From: Gymnopus androsaceus JB14
Lineage: Eukaryota; Basidiomycota; Agaricomycetes; Agaricales; Omphalotaceae
Direction of reading: 5' to 3'
DNA length: 52,849 nt
Assembly: GCA_009733575.1 (NCBI GenBank)
Contig: ML769784.1
Coordinates: 1 to 52,849, forward strand
Below the pieces are notes generated by a model. It was not told the origin of the DNA, did not search any database, and saw only the letters and a program-made list of their open reading frames with translations. Within the stretch, counting starts at the first letter, position 1. Every line of letters begins with the position of its first letter. Both the position numbers and the translations under genes were made by a program. Positions 44,983 to 52,849 of the stretch are shown in pieces.

Positions 44983-47162
44983 ATGGCTATGAAAGGCCTC
45001 GTTCCAAGTTTTCTTTCGAAAAACAGATCCAAAGGCAGCGTAAAACAGGCGTCTATAGACGAGCTCCGATCCGAGAAGGAGGATCTGGAAACTAAACACG
45101 ACCGTCTTCAGGACGAATGTGCTTTGCATCAGAAAAATGCGGAGGAGGCACAAGCTGCTCGAGTCAAAGCTGAAGAAGAGACCCGGTTAGCTCGACAAGA
45201 ACAATCCAAGGCGGAAGAGGAGAAGCAGAAGGCGATCGAGGAGAAAAACAAGGCTGACGAAGAAAAGGCCGATGCCCAGCGCGTTGCCGCCGAACACGCT
45301 GAGGAAGCGAGAAAGCAGGTCGATGCTGCAGAGGCATCCGCCATCGCCGCTCGAGAGGCAATGGAACGAGAGAAGCAAGCTTCAGCTGCTCAGCTTGCCG
45401 CCCAGCAGCTTGCAGATGAGGAGAGGGAGAAGAGAGAGAAAGCCGAACACGCCCAGGTTTCCACTCAGCAGGAGCTGGCCGAAGCCCTAAATGCCAAAGA
45501 AGTCGCCGAGGAAGCGCGGAATGTCGCTCTGCATGACGCAGAGAGTGCTGCTGCTTCTCGTGATGAGGCAGAAGGGATTGCCCGGGATGAACAACAGGCT
45601 CGTCTTGCCGCAGAAACCAGATGCAGCGAAGCGGAAATGGTCACGAAACCAAGATCCAGGAGGCTGAGGGTGCTGTTGCAGCCAAGGAAGAGGCCATGAT
45701 TCTTTATTCGCAGATGGAGCAGGCGAAGCAGGAGGCTGAACATATTGCATTTTTGGAAAAGTCTGCTCGGGAAGCGGTGGAAGTCGATAGGCGGGTGGCA
45801 GAGCTCCTGTCGGAGAATCTCGCGGAGCAGGTTCGGGAGTCGCGTGAAGAGAAGGAGGAGTTGAAGGCTGTGATGCGGGATATGGAGCTTTCGCTCTCTC
45901 GTAGTCAGGAGGAACTAGCCACGGCTCAGAAGCAGCTTTGTGAAGTTGCTGAAGCCAAGGACAACGCCGAACTAGGTTTGCGCGAGTCTGAACGCCGTGT
46001 CGAGGAGCTTACGGTGCTAGTGCAAGAATGGAGAGAACGAGCTGAGGATGCTCGATCTATGAGGGAAGACTTTGAGCGCGCTCTGGAGAAAGCGAGGGAT
46101 GCTCAATATGATGCTCAGAAGCAGGCTGAAGAGTATCGCAAGGCCAAGGACAAAGCAGAAGCCGAGAAGAGAGGCGCGGAGCGGTTCTCTCAGAAGCAGG
46201 AGGCTCAGGCCAAGAAAGACCGCGAGATGGCTCTTGCGTCTATTTCGGCCAAGGAGGAAGCAGAGAGGAATGCTAAGAAGGCTTCAGAGGCATTCGAAGA
46301 GGCTCAGAGGAAATTGAAACCGGGTGTTCAGCCGGTGACCTCGCCATCTGAAGCTCAGGTCGACGCTATACGGAAGTCTCGCCAATTCCGTGAAGGGGCT
46401 TTCCATGTTGCAGTGGCTGGTCTGACTGGCACTGGAAAATCCTCGCTCGTCAACGCTTTACTCGGAATCAACAATGGTACACCTGATGCTGCACCTACAG
46501 GAATCCAATCCACCAAGTCAGTCGGTAGATATATCGACACCAGGCGTAACTATCCGCACATATGGTAACGTAGTCTCCTCTAAGCAGTCTGGTATACACT
46601 GACGATTCGCGATAGGTATGACGTTCCAGGAGCGGGAACGCTGGCTGCTCCGAGCTGGCATTACTGGGACGAGCAAGGTCTAAGCCCTTTCGATGCCCTT
46701 ATTGTCGTTTGGGACAACCGCTTCACAGAAGTCGACATCGCATTGCTGGAAAACTGTGTACGGTTGAACAAGCCTGCGTTCATCGTTCGCTCGAAATCCG
46801 ATATTCACATATCCAATATTGAGGACCGGATGAGGGATGTCCTTGACGCCGACCCGACCCTCACGAACAAGGATCGCAAGGCTCGAGCATCCATTATACC
46901 CTTCTCCGCTCGAGCGGAATATATTTCGGAGACACGTCAGAACGTGGAGCTCTCCTTGCACAATGCGAACCTGCCTTCGATGAAGGTTTACCTTGTGTCG
47001 TACAGAGCGATGGTCAAGATTGTACAGGGAGACAAAAATATGAGGAACGTGCGGGTAATCGACGAGTTCGACCTGTTGAATGACATTTGGGCGTTGAGAA
47101 GGGCCAAGGGCTCAACGTCACGAATGCACAATGTAAGGTCAAATACGGCGCCGGTAGTTTGA
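44983..47162 (+). CDS. Coiled-coil protein with IRG-like (immunity-related) GTPase domain, one frameshift
   Basis: The start at 44983 (MAMKGLVPSFLSKNRSKGSV) begins about 460 residues of heptad-rich coiled coil, dominated by Ala, Glu, Lys and Gln. A GTPase domain follows: P-loop GLTGTGKSS at about residue 478, NALLGINNGTPDAAPTGI, switch region KSVGRYIDTRRNYPHIWYDV, G3 motif DVPGAG, and G4 motif SKSD. The order and TG(V/I) spacing fit the IRG family, known from vertebrates and with fungal relatives. An intron at 46565-46615 splits HIW from YDVPG. The protein ends at about residue 709. Within the coiled coil the frame changes near 45635-45660, next to GGAAATGG: both sides are good coiled coil, so one base is missing. 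Vertebrate IRGs attack pathogen vacuoles; the fungal role is unknown. The long N-terminal coil suggests oligomerisation or a scaffold. Confidence 0.75.
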
Positions 47163-47219
47163 GCACCGTTATTATTTATTGGTCCTCCTCTCACTTCGCG
47201 GTGGGGATTAACTTTCGCA

Positions 47220-47420
47220 CTAATTATGGTATGCAACGTATGCTCCATGAATTCACTCTTTCTATGCATTGCACACCTTATCTTCCCAGTCTTGTAGCCT
47301 TCCTCTAATTTGATTATGGTATACAACGTATGGGTATCATACTTACTGCTCCATGAATACACTCATTCTATCCATCGCACGTCTTGCCTTCCCAGTCTTG
47401 TAGTCTTCCTTCATTGCATT
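47220..47420. repeat. Direct repeat duplicating the 3' end of the glycosyltransferase gene
   Basis: ATTATGGTATnCAACGTATG followed by CTCCATGAAT occurs at about 47223 and again at about 47312. Read on the minus strand, the second unit encodes the glycosyltransferase end (KEDYKTGKARRAMDRMSVFM). The first unit encodes a diverged copy (EEGYKTGKIRCAMHRKSEFM) beyond the stop codon, in the space before the GTPase gene. Confidence 0.75.
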
Positions 47421-49375
47421 CCTAAAGGTAATGACCCTTTCCCGCATCTTCTGACCCTCTTCACCCCGCATGCGTGTCCAGATGTCGCTCATCTCTGCCT
47501 CAACCGCTTCCTGAGTACCATGAACAATAGTACCACGATGGCTTGGTTTTCCGATAGATTCTCCGTTACGCACTTGGACCAACTCAAAAGCTAGGCCGAG
47601 TCCAACTGAGACTTGATTGCTATAATATTGCTATTAATTTTGCACGGCGATACGATGTGTAATAAATAAAAACTCACGCGATGAGAGGTTGGTCGATAGA
47701 GTATGGCCAGAGAATCATCGGTACGCCGTTCAAAAACGCTTCCGAAATTGAGTTTGAACCTGCGTGGCACTAATGACAGGTCAATTAAGAAAGCACGTCG
47801 GGAGGATTGAGTTGCTCACCAAGTAATATCCAGTCGCATCATGTTTCAGAAGAGCCTGCTGGGGCACGAAATCCGCGAGTAAACCTCTTCCGCATCCCTC
47901 TATCAGCTCCTTCGCTTCACTGGAGATATTTGCGCTACTTTTAGCTCCAGCAAAGACGAATGGAAGTGGTGGGTCTGCGGAGAGGATCGTCTTGATCAGA
48001 GCGTCGAAAAGCTGTGGGCGCTGACTAGGAACGAAGAGAGTTCCAAAGCTGATGTACAGGATGCTCTTCTTGCCGAAACGGGCCCCCATATCATCAAGGA
48101 AGGAGATGGTACGCTGGTCTTCGTCAGAGAGAATAGACACCTTTTCGGGAATACCTTCCTCCCACCACTGGGGCGGATACTGGGGCCTATAAGGGGTGAG
48201 TAATGAGATCTAGTTATGATTATGAAACCTACCCAATGTGCAAGAAGGCTTGATCAGGACTGGTCCGCTCCATATCCTCGACTTCGTCTGGCTCCATCAA
48301 GGGACTGGTATGTATGAGGAAGCCGGAAATTCTCGAAACGCGGTCCGTAATAGATTTACAAAGATCAGCTTGAGCGACAGCGAAAGAGAGAGGATCCGTA
48401 GCCATTGCTTCAGTCTGTGGGTCTGAAGTCCTGGAATAAGTACCGGCTGGGAACGTTCTCAGGTAAAAACATACTAAGTTCATCTGCAAAGGAGTTAATA
48501 TTAGTGAAGTTCATATTCAAGAATATGAAATACGGACAGTTATACATAGGAGGCAGGTTGGGTGTCTTTACAATCCCCCCCGGTCGGCACCATATCTACG
48601 CGAATATTCAACATCAGAAAAGTAAATGCAATGGATGTGGATGGTGTACCTTGAAAGCCACATTTCCCAAAGCGAGATCTCCGTGCAAACCCGCAGCAAG
48701 CTCATTCTCCGCTTCAGCATAAATGGATTTCCAATATGTTTCGGGATGCTCGTCCTTGCGAATCCAGTACCTAAATTATACCATTATCAGCACTACTGCA
48801 GGCGATTAGCTATACGTTGCTTACAAGTTCAAAATTGCGGCGTTGGTGGCGAAGAACGCCAGAACCGGAATTCTCAGGGTAGGATAAGGCGTCGAAAGCA
48901 TTATCGCATCCAAGATATCGGTTACAGCGAAACCACCTGGCTATAATGTAAACATGAGCTGCTTATAGTGAAGAGAGCTAGAGCAATAGAGTAAGAAATA
49001 TACCTCTATCATCAATGCACTGGGGAGTCGTTGAAAAGCGTCGTTCGAAGAAATGGCTTCCGGGTTACCCAGCAAAGGGCCAAGATAAGTTGGTAACAGG
49101 GTAAAAAGCGAAATGATCTGCTCCATAGTGGTCCTTAGTGCTCCTTCACCCAGAAGCTTGATATTCAGACGCGAACGAGGTTCTAGTTTGAGGCTGTAGA
49201 GTGTCATTTCCCGTTCAAATGGTGGCGTGAACATCGGGGAATGCGTTCCTGTACATACATAGGTGATGTAGAGGTTAGGATGCTCATTCAAGAGATTCAT
49301 GCAAAAGGTGAATGTGGGCCTTGCATGACCGAATATAGGGGTACAAACAACGACGAAGTGGGTTGGACTGGGCAT
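47343..49375 (-). CDS. UDP-glycosyltransferase, GT1 family
   Basis: The start at 49375 (MPSPTHFVVVCTPIFGHARP) opens the N-terminal acceptor domain with the usual PxxGHxxP-like turn (PIFGHARPT). Later exons give FAVTDILDAIMLSTPYPTLR and YWIRKDEHPETYWKSIYAEA. The C-terminal nucleotide-sugar domain has KKSILYISFGTLFVPSQRPQ, FVFAGAKSS, LLADFVPQQALLKHDATGYY and, after an intron, CHAGSNSISEAFLNGVPMIL with WPYSIDQPLIA. This is the family signature, with CHAGSNS where plant enzymes have HCGWNS. The C-terminus is KARRAMDRMSVFMEQ. It likely transfers a sugar to a small acceptor such as a sterol or secondary metabolite; the acceptor is not predictable. No lesion was seen. It converges with the GTPase gene. 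Confidence 0.82.
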
Positions 49376-50310
49376 TTCGACAAGTGCGTTTTGCGGTCGC
49401 GATGAATATATTCGGGGTGGCAGATCTTTCTACCGGATGCGGATACAGTGCGGAATTGGAAATCCACACGTCGAACACGCGCCTGGATCCTGGAAAGGGC
49501 GGCAGGTTAAGCTCTTGTTCGATCGCTGGTGGCTCTCTTAATAGAACGTCAAGCACCTTGATAAAGGTGGTGATAAAAGGAGAATAGAAGTCAAGATTTT
49601 CGGACGATAATTAGATTTACACGTGGCAATAGCCACCCGAGTAATCCTTGAACCGAAGCTACGCGACCCTTCCCTATTTCAGCGCGTCGAATCTTACAGC
49701 GCGTCGACTATGATCTCCAGCACTCTTTAGGCAGCTCTTCATATAAAACCTTAAACCTTACTTCTTTTTTATACTTACTTCTTCGACTTCGATGATTTAG
49801 AACTTGTAAGTTGTTTGGAACTGATCCAAGTTCGAAAATCTCAAAATTCAGCCCTTCAAGTATTTCATTGATGCACCATGTGCTTATATTGCGTAGAAAC
49901 TTGGCCGGTATCTTGGATCTGTCTGTACGATTCACAGGCGACTGCTCGTCGGCTCATCGTCGAATATAATAGGGGTCGTACATCGGTCAATTCAGAACGT
50001 CACGGTTGCTTGAAACGGTTCCCTGGTATTTTGACTCCTGTACAGATCTGCATAACCTGTTACTGGTACCACGGAGGTAAAAAGAAATCAAAGGTGCAAA
50101 ATCAAAGGTGCATCTGTGCATCCCGGGCCCCGATAACCAGCGCGTAAAACTATCAGCCATATTACAATCAGACATGTCATGTACACTTTTCTGTTCGTTT
50201 CCTGTTCGTTTCCTGTTCGTTTCCTAAGTTTCCTAAAAAGGCTCCGAAGGGCGGCTCTTATTTCATAAAAAAGCTCGAGTACTCTTCTTTCGTTCACCCT
50301 CTGGATTCTC
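49376..50310. other. Divergent intergenic region with a triple 11-bp repeat
   Basis: Spacer between the glycosyltransferase (minus) and the second DUF6534 gene (plus). CTGTTCGTTTC is repeated three times in tandem at 50191-50223. AAATCAAAGGTGC occurs twice at about 50087 and 50101. No coding segment is supported. Confidence 0.5.
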
Positions 50311-51698
50311 ATGTCTTCACTTTCGGTCGTCTTAGGGCCTATCGTACTTGGTGTGGTTTTCAACAGTATCCTATTCGGTACTTGTTTGGTTCAAGCAGCC
50401 ACTTATTTTTCGAATCAATTCAAAGATAAATGGCCGATTTTGTAAGTTCTTTGAACAGACTAAATTGTTACCTATTTGCTGAATTCTTGTCCAGCGCGTT
50501 ACTCTGTTGGGTCTTCGTCGTGGATACATTTCATTCCATAACCATCATATACTTGTCATGGTACTACATCGTTCTTAACTGGGGGAACACGGCAGTCTTC
50601 GCCGCAACACCATGGGAGTTTAACTGGACCCCAGTTTTTTTGGTCTTGCGAGTTGTCCTTAGCCTCATTTATGTATGTACTGACCTACTCCAACAGAATT
50701 GCCGCCCCTGTGCAAATCTTCCTGACATGGCGTATCTATAAGCTATCGGGCACTAAATGGGTATTCCTTATTTGCGTTGTCACTCTGGCGTCCTCAGCAA
50801 TAGGTATCTACTCGACCTATACCATTGTCAATGCATCAGCCTCTGCGACTGTCAAAGAATTGATTCCTGCTGGTGATGCCTGGCTAGCATCTGGGATTGC
50901 CTCCGACACACTCATTACGTAGGCTACCTCCGTTCTTGCCTTACCAGTAAGACTGACCATGACTCAGATCCCTGCTGTTTTTCTACCTCATAAGGAGCCG
51001 GACTGGATTTTCGGGTGGGTGACGAGTGACTCGTTTCCATCTCATCATCATTAACCATATAACTAGGAACAAACAGAATGATTTACAGTATCTTGACCAC
51101 AGCGGTCGAGACGGCCGCGCCAGTGCTTGTCGTAGCTGTAAGTTATCATTTCTGATATCATCTGCAATACTGACTAGTATCATATAGTGTCTGGATATTG
51201 CATTCTTGGTATACCACGAATTTTTATGTGCTATAAACATTCACACATTTTATTCAATTTTATTTACAGACGGCATACCCAGCTACAAACCTTCACTTCA
51301 TGTTTGTTGTGTGCCTTCCTCGTCTATACACGTGAGCGTTTCGCGATCTTTCCTTCTTTGGCGATCTTATCTATTTGCCTTCCAGTAATACGCTCCTCTC
51401 GGTATGTTCCATTTCTACCTTCTCCCCCATGTCTCATCAACTACCTTTTCACAGACTCTCAACTCTCGTAAAAAGTTCAAGACCGACTCCGAAGCAGCCC
51501 AGTGGAACAGTATTCACCTTACGGTTAGTATCATCTTCAATCAGCATGATCGGTGCTAACATCCCACTGTAGCAGAGACTCGGTAATGTGACTGCCAACT
51601 CGCAGCACGGTATCCAGATCGATGTGGAAAGACAAATTCACGGCGAAACTTTGGATTATGCCAAGCGCGGCATAGACGACTACACCCGGGACTTGTAG
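50311..51698 (+). CDS. DUF6534-type multi-pass membrane protein 2
   Basis: The start at 50311 reads MSSLSVVLGPIVLGVVFNSI, the usual glycine/leucine-rich first helix. Following segments are ALLCWVFVVDTFHSITIIYL, APVQIFLTWRIYKLSG (the family QxFxxWRI motif), WVFLICVVTLASSAIGIYS, TSLLFFYLIRSRTGFSGTNR, MIYSILTTAVETAAPVLVVA, FMFVVCLPRLYTNTLLS and TLNSRKKFK. The cytoplasmic tail ends DDYTRDL. Most introns are clean GT-AG. The join between PWEFNWTPVFL and RIAAPVQIF is unclear: a likely acceptor (CTCCAACAG) gives a phase that no nearby GT donor matches, and a run of seven T lies at the spot. It may be a small indel or an unusual donor. The role is unknown; receptor-like by topology only. Confidence 0.75.
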
Positions 51699-52849
51699 AG
51701 GATTATATCGACATTCAGAGTTCGATACGTTTCTTTTAACCGTTGATATCTTTTCTTTTAATACAAGTTTACGCTTACACTCGTTTGATGGAGATCGGAA
51801 ACGATGATTGGTATGCGTCTAGTTTATATTTGTCTCCTCCGCCTCGAACAAGGAAACACTTGGTCCACTCCTCGTATGTCTTGCGTCCAGGCTCCGAGTC
51901 AGAGCGTACAATATCTAATACTTAACCTGATCAAGCCTGAACGGAATGTTGCTTTCCATTAGCAAGAAAACTAGAGTAGTAAAAAAACATGCAAAGAGAA
52001 AAAACGAGACCTACCGTGACTACGAGAATCATCATAAAACTTGAAGTTGTTTCAGCCAGGCCATCGACCACCTCCACAGATCGAGCTGTAATATCTTTCC
52101 AGCCTTCATGCTTTCATTGCTTTGATTCATGAACAGACTTGAACGTCACATCGATCTTAGCTACGGTCCACGTATGATCCTCCCTGGCCTCCTCGTGTCA
52201 TTAGACCAACTAATGAGCATTTGAAGTACCTGAACAAGCCCTTGCACCCCTCCTGTAAGCTCGCCTTGATCATAAACTCCCCCTTTATTCCAATTCTGTA
52301 ACCGTGATATCTAACAGTCCCTCTATCCTTCCTGGCTTCGGTTCGGGAAAAAATCCCTTTGTTTAAGCCAAAAATCCATTCATCAACGCGATGTTAGGAT
52401 ACTTGGAAGAAGTCTATAAAATGTTTCCCGGAGTGTTAGCTTCCTAGTGCAAGAGTAGAAACATTCGCGCCAGGAAGCCGCAGTTAGAGGGCGAGTTCTC
52501 CGAAGTTCAGTAGGCTATCATTAAGGTCATAAGTGCGTAGGAAAGTCTAGTACTTCATCCCATTTGCTCCGAGTCGGAGAAAGTGATGAATCTGGTATGT
52601 AGAGTTCAACGCAATCACCGTAAGACAAAATAAGGCGAAAGCCCGCCCAAAGATTTGATATAAGTTGGTGTGAAAAGATGGGATATGAAGAGGTAACAAA
52701 CCACATTAGTTAAGTATGCGGAGAGAGGCAGAGTATATCGAATACTTTGAGATTGGATATTCGGCGACAAGAAGCGGGGGAGGTTAGAAAAGAGGGGGTC
52801 GCTGCCAATGTGTTTCAGACTGCAGATTAAAAACTATGTTGACTAATGG
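51699..52849. other. No supported gene at the right edge
   Basis: Short frames only. I see no family match on either strand and no clear repeat. The minus strand has scattered splice-like sites that could belong to a gene starting outside the window. Confidence 0.4.

Noticed and set aside
45129..45743. Long minus-strand frames rich in Ala, Ser and Leu opposite the GTPase coiled coil
   Set aside because: They are the antisense shadow of an Ala/Glu/Lys-rich coiled coil and have no family features.
50191..50223. Triple 11-bp repeat as a CRISPR or binding array
   Set aside because: Units are contiguous without spacers and only three copies exist; it is a simple tandem repeat.

Overview
This 52.8 kb window reads as nuclear DNA of a mushroom-forming basidiomycete (Agaricomycetes). 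Genes are broken by many short introns (about 41-70 nt, GT-AG), and the recognisable proteins are families typical of that class: a FunK1 kinase, DUF6533 and DUF6534 multi-pass membrane proteins, BTB proteins with the agaric-type C-terminus, a Zn2Cys6 factor, a UDP-glycosyltransferase and a fungal IRG-like GTPase. I cannot name the species. I see no rRNA, tRNA, CRISPR, bacterial sequence or intact transposon.

Layout. 1-9 kb: a FunK1 kinase (minus), an OrsD-like relic (plus) and a TKL kinase with an MLKL-like N-terminal helical domain that is cut off after its catalytic loop (minus). 9.9-20.1 kb: five consecutive plus-strand genes (A-E) of one family. Each has a split signal peptide, a small KNH/Kre9-like ectodomain, a Ser/Thr stalk, one membrane helix with an Arg/Lys stop-transfer patch, and a cytoplasmic tail. 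20.4-24.2 kb: an unrecognised minus-strand gene and a DUF6534 gene. 24.5-26.7 kb: a sixth family member (G, minus). 27-30.4 kb: a PAQR receptor and a DUF6533 protein. 31-36.5 kb: a broken BTB gene and a complete Zn2Cys6 transcription factor. 38.3-39.9 kb: a seventh family member (L). 39.9-45 kb: gene-poor, with two decayed secreted-protein genes. 45-47.2 kb: coiled-coil plus IRG-like GTPase. 47.3-49.4 kb: UDP-glycosyltransferase. 50.3-51.7 kb: a second DUF6534 gene.

The outstanding content is the seven-member membrane-protein family. Every intron I could place with confidence in A-E is phase 2, so stalk exons are symmetric units that can be duplicated or skipped without changing frame. The window shows this happening: an intron plus mini-exon duplication in B, a 318-bp tandem duplication in G, runs of mini-exons in D, E and L, and exchange of the cytoplasmic tail between near-identical B and C. 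Together with an MLKL-like kinase, an IRG-like GTPase and several other surface receptors, the region looks like a rapidly evolving surface-sensing locus. That functional reading is inference; no member has a known ligand or partner that I can see.

Many otherwise good reading frames carry single-base frameshifts (FunK1, E, G, L, BTB, the GTPase, two secreted proteins). This may be real decay or assembly indels, and it limits confidence in the exact protein ends.
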